A stretch of 9,013 nucleotides of DNA, taken from an uncultured Ruminococcus sp. Its GTDB lineage: Bacteria > Bacillota > Clostridia > Oscillospirales > Ruminococcaceae. The DNA is taken from positions 1 through 9,013 of the forward strand of contig CAMWHN010000075.1 in the NCBI GenBank assembly GCA_947174085.1, in the 5' to 3' direction. Shown here in pieces: positions 1 through 6,741 of the stretch. The first letter of the stretch is position 1, and each line of letters opens with the position of its first letter. A program made the position numbers and the translations under genes. Below the pieces are notes generated by a model. It was given only the letters and a program-made list of their open reading frames with translations, had not been told where the DNA came from and searched no databases.

Positions 1-7
1 TGGAACA
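1..7. other. Probable right half of a parS site cut by the window edge
   Basis: The window opens with TGGAACA, which equals the last seven bases of the parS form TGTTCCACGTGGAACA. If the missing bases complete it, this site would start 32 bp (about three helical turns) before the parS at 24-39. Only a half-site is visible, so the call rests on the match and on the second site next to it. Confidence 0.45.
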
Positions 8-23
8 TTCTGTTTTTTAGAAA

Positions 24-39
24 TGTTTCACGTGGAATA
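24..39. other. parS: parS centromere-like site, one mismatch
   Basis: The sequence TGTTTCACGTGGAATA matches the Firmicute parS consensus TGTTYCACGTGRAACA at all but one position (T in place of C near the right end). The invariant CACGTG core is intact. It lies in the 45 bases between the noc stop codon and the window edge. ParB (Spo0J) loads at such sites and spreads as a CTP-dependent clamp to recruit SMC to the origin region. The ParB protein itself is probably encoded beyond position 1, because the ParB-family gene in this window looks like Noc. Confidence 0.85.
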
Positions 40-45
40 ATTTTA

Positions 46-885
46 TTAGTTATTCTTGATAAGCGGAATCCGTATGCGATATTCGATATAATTTTCAAAT
101 TGTGTTTTTTGACAATCTGCCGGAATCCCTGCTGCCTGCATAGTCTCTACTGCTTTTTGAATTGTATTTGTAAATAGCCTTACATCTCGAAATAATACAC
201 TCCTCTTGCGAAAATTTTCTTGTTCTCTCACTTTGCCGAGTTTTTCCTCAATGAATTGCTCTGTTTTCTCGACATTTAAACCCAGTTTCGTGATTTTTTC
301 CAATACTGCCATACGTTCTTCAGGACTGGCTAATTTTAATAAAGCTCTTGCATGACGTTCTGTGAGTCTATTTTCCAGAATATAATTTTTTTCTTTTTCA
401 GTCAATCGCAAAAGTCTTAATTTATTGGCAACTGTACTCTGCGCACGTCCTAATTGCATTGCTGCATCTTCCTGTGTCATGCCATAATATGTAATTAATT
501 TTTCTAATGCAGCCGCTTCTTCAAAATAATTTAAATCCTGTCGCTGAATATTTTCAACTAGTGCCAAAATTGCAGAATTTCTGTCGTTAATTTCCATAAC
601 AATACAAGGTACACAGCGTAATCCTGCAAGTTTTGCAGCACGTAAACGGCGTTCACCGGCAATTAATTCATATTTACTGCCACATTGACGAACTGTTAAA
701 GGCTGTAAAATACCATTCTGCCGAATGCTGTCTGACAAAGCTCGAAGTTCCTCCAGTTGAAATAATACTCTTGGCTGATGAGGATTGGGGCGAATATCTT
801 CTGTACGAAGATATAAAATTTTCTGTTCTGTCTGTTCCTCCAGTTCAGACATTTTTTCTTTTGTGGGCGTAAACATTCCTGACAT
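46..885 (-). CDS. noc: Nucleoid occlusion protein Noc (ParB family)
   Basis: This 279-residue ParB-family CTPase has an N-terminal ParB/Srx domain (about 23-118) with the nucleotide-binding motifs GERR (77-80) and ENIQRQ (111-116). A helix-turn-helix domain follows (about 135-185), then a C-terminal dimerisation region ending in a basic strand. The residues known to separate Noc from ParB specificity are Noc-like: Q149, K155, R160 (Lys in Bacillus Noc) and R177. The C-terminus, with RDVRLFTNTIQ and a YRIRIP ending, also resembles B. subtilis Noc. Noc binds NBS sites and keeps FtsZ from assembling over the nucleoid. The gene's place right after rsmG agrees. The ATG start has AAAGGAG 10 nt upstream (896-902). 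Its N-terminus lacks the aromatic-basic amphipathic helix that anchors Bacillus Noc to the membrane. Noc rather than ParB is strongly supported; membrane binding is uncertain. Confidence 0.9.
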   Translation of the reverse strand: MSGMFTPTKEKMSELEEQTEQKILYLRTEDIRPNPHQPRVLFQLEELRALSDSIRQNGILQPLTVRQCGSKYELIAGERRLRAAKLAGLRCVPCIVMEINDRNSAILALVENIQRQDLNYFEEAAALEKLITYYGMTQEDAAMQLGRAQSTVANKLRLLRLTEKEKNYILENRLTERHARALLKLASPEERMAVLEKITKLGLNVEKTEQFIEEKLGKVREQENFRKRSVLFRDVRLFTNTIQKAVETMQAAGIPADCQKTQFENYIEYRIRIPLIKNN

Positions 886-955
886 AAAAATGATTCTCCT
901 TTCAGATTATTCTGATTAATTAGTTTTGTTTTGTTGTATTTCTCTCTATAATTTT

Positions 956-985
956 ATTATAACAGATACCGGAAATCATTGCCAT
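956..985 (-). promoter_or_regulatory. Candidate sigma-A promoter for noc
   Basis: On the minus strand a perfect TATAAT (956-961) is preceded by an 18-bp spacer and ATGGCA (980-985), which matches TTGACA at four of six positions. It sits directly after the rsmG terminator and about 70 nt upstream of the noc start, so noc can be transcribed apart from the upstream operon. The -10 is convincing; the -35 is weak. Confidence 0.5.
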
Positions 986-1023
986 AAAAAAAATCCGTTA
1001 TTTTCACAAAAAATAACGGATTT
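986..1023 (-). terminator. Rho-independent terminator after rsmG
   Basis: A perfect 14-bp inverted repeat (991-1004 with 1010-1023) with a 5-nt loop lies 20 nt after the rsmG stop codon. In the minus-strand transcript it is followed by eight uridines (986-993, the first of which overlap the stem base). This is a textbook intrinsic terminator and marks the end of the operon that ends in rsmG. Confidence 0.93.
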
Positions 1024-1043
1024 CCGAACATATTCGCCTTTTC

Positions 1044-1763
1044 TTACAGTGACTTTTGCTTTATTTGAGCAATTTTGCGAGGGTATTTTGTCGGACATGG
1101 CGATATTTTTTTTACAAGATATAATATTCTTGCGTCACCATTTGCCAACTGATAGGGAATTGTTTTTATTAACTTTCCGCCTAATACTTGAATTGCCTGT
1201 AAAGCTGGTGTAATTTCTTCATTAGGTCCTTTCATAGCAATCCAGTAACCACCTGTTTTCACATAGGGCAAAGAAAATTCTGCTAATACTGGTAAACTTG
1301 CAACAGCTCTCGCAGTGACGATATCAAAATTTTCTCTATAATCTGATTTTTTTGCAAAATCTTCTGCACGTCCATGAATAGAATTATAATTGCAATTCAA
1401 TAACTCTCTTAATTTTTCAAGAAAAATAATTCTTTTATGTAAGCTATCTAATAATGTAATTTGCAAATCTGGTCTGATTAAAGCCACTGGCACAGCCGGA
1501 AAACCTGCACCACTGCCAATATCTAATAATTTTGCAGATTCTGGAATATAATCACTTGCTAGCTGACATAATAATAAACTATCTAAAAAATGTTTTTCTA
1601 AAATTTCTTTTCCGTCTGTGATAGCTGTTAAATTCACATGCTGGTTATATTCTACTAGAAATTCAGCATAATTTTCTAATTTCTCAAATGTTCCACGTGG
1701 AACATGAATATTAAATTTTTCAAATACTTGTTTTGCCTGTTCATATTCTGGTAATATTGCCAT
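1044..1763 (-). CDS. rsmG: 16S rRNA (guanine-527-N7)-methyltransferase RsmG
   Basis: This 239-residue Rossmann-fold methyltransferase (old name GidB) uses S-adenosylmethionine to methylate G527 in the 530 loop of 16S rRNA. Loss of the enzyme is known to give low-level streptomycin resistance. Visible motifs are NLTAI (44-48), the SAM-binding loop DIGSGAGFPAVPVA (81-94), TARAVA (150-155) and the near-terminal KYPRK (226-230). The length fits the family. The start ATG has an AAAGGA-type ribosome site upstream. It is the last gene of its operon, 73 nt after mnmG and followed by a strong terminator. Codons 20-25, which encode the VPRGT stretch, contain a perfect parS site, so this coding sequence also carries a chromosome-segregation signal. 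Confidence 0.97.
   Translation of the reverse strand: MAILPEYEQAKQVFEKFNIHVPRGTFEKLENYAEFLVEYNQHVNLTAITDGKEILEKHFLDSLLLCQLASDYIPESAKLLDIGSGAGFPAVPVALIRPDLQITLLDSLHKRIIFLEKLRELLNCNYNSIHGRAEDFAKKSDYRENFDIVTARAVASLPVLAEFSLPYVKTGGYWIAMKGPNEEITPALQAIQVLGGKLIKTIPYQLANGDARILYLVKKISPCPTKYPRKIAQIKQKSL
1689..1704. other. parS: Perfect parS site inside rsmG
   Basis: TGTTCCACGTGGAACA is a perfect 16-bp palindrome and a full match to the Firmicute parS consensus. It lies within the rsmG coding sequence and is read as the last base of codon 20 plus Val-Pro-Arg-Gly-Thr (21-25). ParB is expected to nucleate here. The two CACGTG cores in the window are this one and that of the site at 24-39, about 1.67 kb apart. 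Confidence 0.95.
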
Positions 1764-1836
1764 ATGAAAATTATTTCCTTTCTTAGTTTTTACTATTTTT
1801 TTAGCAATTTTATAGTTTGCTAGTCTTAAATTAATA

Positions 1837-3714
1837 TTACTGATTATGCAACCATACTAATAATACAGAAATATCCGCCGGTGAAACACCTGAAATTCTG
1901 GACGCTTGCGCAATATTTACAGGCTTATGTTTATTCAGTTTTTCGCTTGCTTCTAAGCAAAGACCTTTTATTTGCGTATAATCTATATTTTCAGGCAATT
2001 TTTTTCGTTCTAAACTTTGAGCTTTTTCAATCGCTTCATTTTGACGAGTAATATAACCTTCATATTTAATTTGAATTTCTACTTGTTCCTGAATTTCAGG
2101 TGACAGCTCCGGTCTGTCTTTATCAAATTCCGCAAGCACAGCATAATTCAATTGCGGACGGCGTATCAAATCTGCAATTTTACAGCCTGTTTGTAACGGC
2201 GCAGTATGATAATTTTCAAGCATGTTATTTAATGCAGGACTAGGCGCAAGATTTGTTTTTTTCACTCGCTTAATTTCTTGTTCCACAAGCTGATATTTTA
2301 CAAGCATTTTCTGATAGCGTTCTTCTGGGAGCAAGCCTATTTCTCTGCCAATTGGCATTAATCTAAAATCAGCGTTATCTTGTCTTAAAATTAATCGATA
2401 TTCACTTCTGGAAGTCATCATTCTATAAGGGTCGCTACAGCCTTTATATACTAAATCATCTATTAAAGTTCCAATATAAGACCCTGAACGTTCTAAAATT
2501 AATTGTGGCTTTCCCATAACAAATAAACTTGCATTAATTCCGGCAACAAGTCCCTGTGCGGCGGCTTCTTCATAGCCAGAACTGCCGTTAAACTGCCCTG
2601 CACCAAATAAACCAGAAATTGCTTTTGTTTCCAGTGTGGGCTTTAAAGCCGTTGGGTCAATGCAATCATATTCAATTGCATAAGCAGGGCGCAAGATTTC
2701 TACTTGCTCCAGTCCTTTAATCGTTCTTAAAAATGCAAGCTGTACATCTTCCGGCAAAGAAGATGACATGCCTTGTAAATAATATTCTTCCGTAGTTAAG
2801 CCCATAGGCTCAATAAATAATTGATGTCGTTCTTTATCGGCAAAGCGTACAATTTTATCTTCAATAGACGGACAATATCTAGGGCCAACACCCTCAATTT
2901 TTCCGGCATACAATGGCGAACGGTGTAAATTATTTTTAATGACTTGATGTGTTTCCTGATTCGTATAGCTAATATAACAATCTACAATATTTTGCATTTT
3001 TTTATCATAATTTTCAAACGAAAACGGTATAATATTTTCATCACCGGTTTGTTTTTCCAGAACATCAAAATGAATACTTCTTTTATGCACTCGGCAGGGT
3101 GTACCTGTTTTAAATCTTCTCAATGGCAAATATTCACGCAAACTTTCTGAAAGTGCATTCGCTGGTAATGCTGAATCAGGTCCACTCTCGAAAGATACTT
3201 CGCCAATATGAATTTTGCCTTTTAAATAAGTCCCCGTTGCAATGACAACAGCTTTTGCAGAATAAACAGCTCCTAATTTTGTGATAACTCCAGTAATTTT
3301 ATTATCTTCTACTAGAATTTTACAAGCTTCGCCTTGTTTTACAAATAAATTTTCTTGTTGTTCACAAGTTTGTTTCATGTATTCATGATATTTCATTCTG
3401 TCAGCCTGTACACGCAAACTATGTACAGCAGGCCCTTTGCCTTTATTCAGCATTCTGCTTTGAATAAAGCATTTATCAGCAGCTTTTCCCATTTCTCCGC
3501 CTAAAGCGTCAATTTCACGCACCAAATGCCCTTTTGCTGTACCGCCAATTGACGGATTACAAGGCATATTGGCAATCTGGTCTAACGAAATTGTTAATAA
3601 TAACGTTTTACAGCCTAATCTAGCTGATGCAAGTCCCGCTTCTACACCAGCATGACCTGCCCCAATGATAATGACATCATAATTGCCCATTTTATAATTA
3701 TTATTACTCATCAT
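1837..3714 (-). CDS. mnmG: tRNA wobble-uridine modification enzyme MnmG (GidA)
   Basis: MnmG is the FAD-binding partner of MnmE. The complex installs a (carboxymethyl)aminomethyl group on C5 of U34 in tRNAs that read split codon boxes ending in A or G, using a folate one-carbon unit, NADH and GTP hydrolysis by MnmE. The 625-residue length is normal. Visible motifs are the FAD dinucleotide-binding GAGHAG (18-23) after a beta strand, the family block PCNPSIGGTAKG (51-62) with REIDALGGEMG after it, FKTGTPCRV, SGYEEAAAQG and TSRSEYRL further on, and a helical C-terminal MnmE/tRNA-binding region. Two ATG codons are adjacent (3712-3714 and 3709-3711). The first has AAGGAT (3721-3726) as ribosome site, with the usual spacing for either. 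The gene follows the zinc-ribbon gene by only 10 nt, so the two are almost certainly co-transcribed. Confidence 0.98.
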   Translation of the reverse strand: MMSNNNYKMGNYDVIIIGAGHAGVEAGLASARLGCKTLLLTISLDQIANMPCNPSIGGTAKGHLVREIDALGGEMGKAADKCFIQSRMLNKGKGPAVHSLRVQADRMKYHEYMKQTCEQQENLFVKQGEACKILVEDNKITGVITKLGAVYSAKAVVIATGTYLKGKIHIGEVSFESGPDSALPANALSESLREYLPLRRFKTGTPCRVHKRSIHFDVLEKQTGDENIIPFSFENYDKKMQNIVDCYISYTNQETHQVIKNNLHRSPLYAGKIEGVGPRYCPSIEDKIVRFADKERHQLFIEPMGLTTEEYYLQGMSSSLPEDVQLAFLRTIKGLEQVEILRPAYAIEYDCIDPTALKPTLETKAISGLFGAGQFNGSSGYEEAAAQGLVAGINASLFVMGKPQLILERSGSYIGTLIDDLVYKGCSDPYRMMTSRSEYRLILRQDNADFRLMPIGREIGLLPEERYQKMLVKYQLVEQEIKRVKKTNLAPSPALNNMLENYHTAPLQTGCKIADLIRRPQLNYAVLAEFDKDRPELSPEIQEQVEIQIKYEGYITRQNEAIEKAQSLERKKLPENIDYTQIKGLCLEASEKLNKHKPVNIAQASRISGVSPADISVLLVWLHNQ

Positions 3715-3724
3715 ATATCTATCC

Positions 3725-3952
3725 TTAAATTATTTTTGCCTTTTTGCTTTTCTTCAAAGCAAATAGTTCATGCTCGTCAATCCATTCTTCCACAAAGCCA
3801 CACTTGCAACAAACATAGCGATTTACTTTTATAGCAGAAAAAATTGTATGCCCAGTCATAATATTATTTCCTGCACCATAAGCCCCTGCACTACCATCAA
3901 ACCGAATAATATCATTACTTTGGCATTTTGGACATATTTTTGAAACTTTCAT
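3725..3952 (-). CDS. Small zinc-ribbon protein of unknown function
   Basis: This 75-residue protein has two CxxC knuckles, C7/C10 (CPKC) and C48/C51 (CCKCG), which should bind one zinc ion as a zinc ribbon. Between them is a glycine-rich stretch (GSAGAYGAGNN, 20-30) followed by a TIFSAIKVNRYVC strand pattern. After the second knuckle comes an acidic EEWIDE and then a lysine-rich tail. I recall similar small Firmicute proteins, sometimes mislabelled as a transcription initiation factor; that recollection is unverified. No function is assigned. It has its own ribosome site AGGAG (3961-3965), which overlaps the mnmE stop codon, and its stop lies at the edge of the mnmG ribosome site. It is thus wedged between the two subunits of the tRNA modification enzyme. 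A nucleic-acid-binding role is plausible from the fold only. Confidence 0.88.
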   Translation of the reverse strand: MKVSKICPKCQSNDIIRFDGSAGAYGAGNNIMTGHTIFSAIKVNRYVCCKCGFVEEWIDEHELFALKKSKKAKII

Positions 3953-3963
3953 GATATATTCTC

Positions 3964-5340
3964 CTATTTACCAACGCAAAATCTCGCAAATACTGTATCT
4001 ACAACTTTATCTGTCACACGTTCGCCCGTTAATTGCAATAAAGCGTCTGACGCTCCGTCAAGACTAACTGTCACAGCGTCATAAGCAAAACCTAACTGCA
4101 AGGCTTCTAAAGCCTCTTGCACAGCTTGTATCGCTTGTTGCAAACAAATTCTTTGCCGTTCATTTGCTATCATGCCATCTTCAGCAGGACTTGCTTGTCT
4201 TAAAGCAAATTGTTCTACAGCCTGTTCTAAATCTTGTAATTGATTTTGATTTTTTGCTGAGATTTCCACAATTTCAACAGGTGAAAACGTTGAAAAGTCA
4301 GAAAAATTCCAAACTGCGCCTTTATCAAGCTTATTGCAAATGATAATTGTTTTTTCAGACGGTAATTTTTCTAATAAAGCTTCATCTTCCTGCGATAAAG
4401 GCAAACTTAAATCAAAAACAGCTAAAATTAAATCTGCATGTGCTAAACTAGCAAGACTTTTTTCAACACCGATTTGTTCAATTCTGTCAGAAGTCCCATG
4501 CACACCGGCTGTATCTGATAATCTTAAAATCACTTCACCTAATCTGATTTGTTCTTCTACAATATCCCGAGTTGTTCCGGCAATTTCTGTTACAATACTT
4601 CGCTCATAGCCACTTAATGCATTAAACAAAGTAGATTTTCCAACATTGGGTTTTCCAACAATAACAGTATGCAAACCCTCTCTTAAAATTCTTCCGTAAT
4701 CATAACTTTTCATTAACTTCTGCATGTTACATAATAATTCCTGCAAGTCTTTTTCTAAATTTTCAGCATTAATATCTGGAATATCTTCATCTGGATAATC
4801 TGCCCAAACAGCCAGAGATGATAATATTCGCAATAAAATTTCTGAAAATTCTGAAATTTTCCGGAACGTTGCTCCATCTCGCAAACTTCTTGCATATTTT
4901 ACAGCATTTTCACCTGATGCGGAAATTAAATCTGCAACAGCTTCCGCTTGTGTCAGAGACAACTTGCCATTTAAAAATGCTCGTTTTGTAAATTCTCCCG
5001 CTTCTGCAAGACGAACTTTTTCACAGAGAACAGCTCTTAAAATTTTCTGTGTCAGAAATCTTCCGCCATGACAGGAAATTTCTACCACATCTTCTCCAGT
5101 ATAACTATAAGGCGCACGGAATACTGTTAAAACACAATCATCTAGTTTTTGATTCTCCTGCATGACATAGCCATAAGCACAAGTATAGCCTTTCATGTCA
5201 AGAGGTGATTTCCCCTGTATAGATACAAATATTTCATTTGCTCTTGCAATGGCATATTCGCCTGAAATACGAATCACAGCAACTCCTCCTGTTCCATGCG
5301 GTGTTGCTATTGCAGTAATTGTATTAATATTCTCATTCAT
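3964..5340 (-). CDS. mnmE: tRNA modification GTPase MnmE (TrmE)
   Basis: MnmE is the potassium-activated GTPase of the MnmE-MnmG complex that modifies U34 of tRNA. The protein has an N-terminal folate-binding domain (about 1-118), a helical domain and an inserted G domain with GKPNVGKS (229-236), GTTRD (255-259), DTAG (276-279) and NKLD (336-339). It ends in FCVGK with the conserved C455. I set the start at 5340, giving 458 residues, the family's usual length. There GAGGG (5348-5352) stands 7 nt upstream and MNENINTITAIATP matches the usual N-terminus. An in-frame ATG at 5412 would add 24 residues including five tyrosines read from an ATT-rich tract, and is rejected. The downstream zinc-ribbon gene's ribosome site overlaps the TAG stop, so the two are likely coupled. 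Confidence 0.97.
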   Translation of the reverse strand: MNENINTITAIATPHGTGGVAVIRISGEYAIARANEIFVSIQGKSPLDMKGYTCAYGYVMQENQKLDDCVLTVFRAPYSYTGEDVVEISCHGGRFLTQKILRAVLCEKVRLAEAGEFTKRAFLNGKLSLTQAEAVADLISASGENAVKYARSLRDGATFRKISEFSEILLRILSSLAVWADYPDEDIPDINAENLEKDLQELLCNMQKLMKSYDYGRILREGLHTVIVGKPNVGKSTLFNALSGYERSIVTEIAGTTRDIVEEQIRLGEVILRLSDTAGVHGTSDRIEQIGVEKSLASLAHADLILAVFDLSLPLSQEDEALLEKLPSEKTIIICNKLDKGAVWNFSDFSTFSPVEIVEISAKNQNQLQDLEQAVEQFALRQASPAEDGMIANERQRICLQQAIQAVQEALEALQLGFAYDAVTVSLDGASDALLQLTGERVTDKVVDTVFARFCVGK

Positions 5341-5347
5341 AATAATT

Positions 5348-5352
5348 CCCTC
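5348..5352 (-). promoter_or_regulatory. Ribosome-binding site fixing the mnmE start
   Basis: GAGGG lies 7 nt before the ATG at 5340 in an otherwise A/T-only tract. It supports this start over the in-frame ATG at 5412, whose extension is out of line with the family. Confidence 0.8.
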
Positions 5353-5377
5353 AAAAATAAAATAATAATAATAATAT

Positions 5378-5403
5378 AAGGAGCTGAACACCTCCAGCCC
5401 CCT
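5378..5403 (-). other. Hairpin in the jag-mnmE spacer, possible weak terminator or processing site
   Basis: The minus-strand RNA can form a 9-bp stem (5395-5403 with 5378-5386), including two G-U pairs, around an 8-nt loop. It is followed by a U/A-rich stretch containing several ATT repeats and not by a clean U tract. It could lower read-through into mnmE or be a processing site. The stem is fairly strong but the function is a guess. Confidence 0.35.
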
Positions 5404-5427
5404 TAACTTCATAATTTAGATTTAATA

Positions 5428-6717
5428 TTAAAACTCAATTTTCCCGTATAAACCGGCATTTAATTCATCTTCTGGTCTTGGTCGTTTATAATCTTTTTCA
5501 AAACTCGTTTTCATAGAATCCATAGAAATTCTTGAAGCTTTAATTTCTTGATTTTTCTTACGATAATTATCATTATGCTTTTTATTATGACGGCGATTAT
5601 TATTTTTACGCTTGTCACGGTCATAATTTTTACGTTTGTTATTTTTCACTGGCGGATTCTCAGAAGAAATAATTACTTTGCGATAAGGTTCTTCACCAGT
5701 GCTTTTAGAACTAACACCTTCAATTTCTGCAATCACAGAATGAATAATCCTTCTTTCATAAGGATTCATCGGCTCTAATGTTGTCTGATGACCTGTACGA
5801 AGAACATTTTTGGCGATTTTCGCTGCAAGTTCTTCCAGCGTTTTCTTACGGCGTTCACGATAATTTGCACTGTTAAGAATAATTCTATAATATTCTTTGT
5901 CACCCTGATTGGCAATCATAAATGTTAAATACTGAAGTGCATCTAACGTATCCCCATGTTTGCCAATTACAGCACCATTTTTACCTGCTTGAATATCAAT
6001 TAAAGCACTTTCACTGCCTGCATTAATTTTCAATTCTGCTTGCACACCCATCGCTTTTAAAATCCCTTGCAAATAAATTTTTGCACGCTCAATTTTTTGT
6101 AGAGCTTCTTCTGAGGGTTTACCAGTGATTAATTCTTCATCTGGCAAGACAGGCACTGACTTTTTATATTCTTTAGATTCTTGCACTGAAATTTCAACAG
6201 TGTTTTCAACTTCTGTGGAAACTTTCTCTTGTTCCGATTCTGAAAAAACTTCTTCGCAGTTTGGAATTTCAACAGCGTTTTTAACTTCTGTGGAAACTTC
6301 CTCTTGCTCCGATTCTGAAGAAACTTCTTCGCAGTTTGGAATTTCAACAGCGTTTTCAACTTCTGTGGAAACTTCCTTTTGTTCCGATTCTGAAGAAACT
6401 TCTTCGCAGTTTGAAATTTCAACATTGTTTTCAACTTCTGTGGAAACTTCCTCACAGTTTGGAATTTCTACAGTATTTTCAATTTCTGTTACTATTTCTT
6501 CTTGTTTTTGTTCTGATTCCAGTTCTATATTCATTACAGATTTTTCTTCTGGAATATAAACCGCACGGATTTTTGCTTCACCTTTTAAGCGTCCAAATAA
6601 GCTTTTTTTCGGTTCTTCCAGAATTTCAAACTGTATTTCTTCTTCATCTGCACCAAATGTGCGTGCTGCTAATGCCTTTGCATCGTCAACAGTCTTTGCT
6701 GTAAAAATTTGTGTCAT
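5428..6717 (-). CDS. jag: RNA-binding protein Jag/KhpB (EloR) with repeat linker
   Basis: This 429-residue RNA-binding protein has an N-terminal Jag-N domain (1-52, with KKSLFG at 37-42) and a long acidic linker. A KH domain follows (about 205-283, loop GKNGAVIGKHGDTLDALQYL), then an R3H domain (about 284-352) with the signature R322-xxx-H326. A very basic Asn/Lys/Arg tail (357-390) comes next, and the protein ends in YGKIEF. In streptococci the homologue (KhpB/EloR) works with KhpA in RNA binding and in control of cell elongation. The protein is longer than the roughly 200-330 residues usual for the family, mainly because the linker (74-177) holds 25-residue repeats. The ATG has AGGAGG (6729-6734) 11 nt upstream. 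It follows yidC by 24 nt, the normal partner order. Confidence 0.95.
   Translation of the reverse strand: MTQIFTAKTVDDAKALAARTFGADEEEIQFEILEEPKKSLFGRLKGEAKIRAVYIPEEKSVMNIELESEQKQEEIVTEIENTVEIPNCEEVSTEVENNVEISNCEEVSSESEQKEVSTEVENAVEIPNCEEVSSESEQEEVSTEVKNAVEIPNCEEVFSESEQEKVSTEVENTVEISVQESKEYKKSVPVLPDEELITGKPSEEALQKIERAKIYLQGILKAMGVQAELKINAGSESALIDIQAGKNGAVIGKHGDTLDALQYLTFMIANQGDKEYYRIILNSANYRERRKKTLEELAAKIAKNVLRTGHQTTLEPMNPYERRIIHSVIAEIEGVSSKSTGEEPYRKVIISSENPPVKNNKRKNYDRDKRKNNNRRHNKKHNDNYRKKNQEIKASRISMDSMKTSFEKDYKRPRPEDELNAGLYGKIEF
6184..6498 (-). repeat. In-frame 75-bp tandem repeats in jag
   Basis: The 10-mer TTCTGTGGAA recurs at 6211, 6286, 6361 and 6436, exactly 75 bp apart. This gives three complete 25-residue units (residues 90-114, 115-139 and 140-164), flanked by a 16-residue shortened unit (74-89) and a partial last unit (from 165). 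Each unit reads roughly EVSTEVEN-VEI-NCEEVSSESEQ. The repeats are rich in Glu, Ser and Val. Since 75 is a multiple of three, unit gain or loss keeps the frame. Confidence 0.95.
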
Positions 6718-6741
6718 AATAGCCCTAACCTCCTATTATTT

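Noticed and set aside
633..872. Plus-strand open frame opposite noc, and similar ones opposite rsmG, mnmG, mnmE, yidC and rnpA
   Set aside because: All overlap well-supported minus-strand genes, lack ribosome sites and show no recognisable protein family.
46..885. Calling the ParB-family gene spo0J/parB
   Set aside because: The specificity residues (Q149, K155, R177), the C-terminal sequence and the place after rsmG all favour Noc.
1802..1822. 6-bp inverted repeat TAGCAA/TTGCTA in the mnmG-rsmG gap as a terminator
   Set aside because: The stem is short and AT-rich, and the minus-strand transcript has an A run after it rather than a U tract. rsmG is probably co-transcribed with mnmG.
5341..5412. 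24-residue N-terminal extension of MnmE from an ATG at 5412
   Set aside because: It reads through an ATT-rich tract as five tyrosines, departs from the family N-terminus, and the ATG at 5340 has a proper ribosome site.
6129..6455. Lysine-rich repeated open frame on the minus strand inside jag, in another frame
   Set aside because: It is a frame-shifted reading of the same 75-bp repeats, lies wholly within jag and has no convincing ribosome site. The low-complexity pattern follows from the repeat, not from selection that I can see.
6125..6559. Open frames on the plus strand opposite the jag repeats, Ser/Thr rich
   Set aside because: They exist only because the 75-bp repeat lacks stop codons in this frame. 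No ribosome site or family match is seen, and jag is clearly the real gene.
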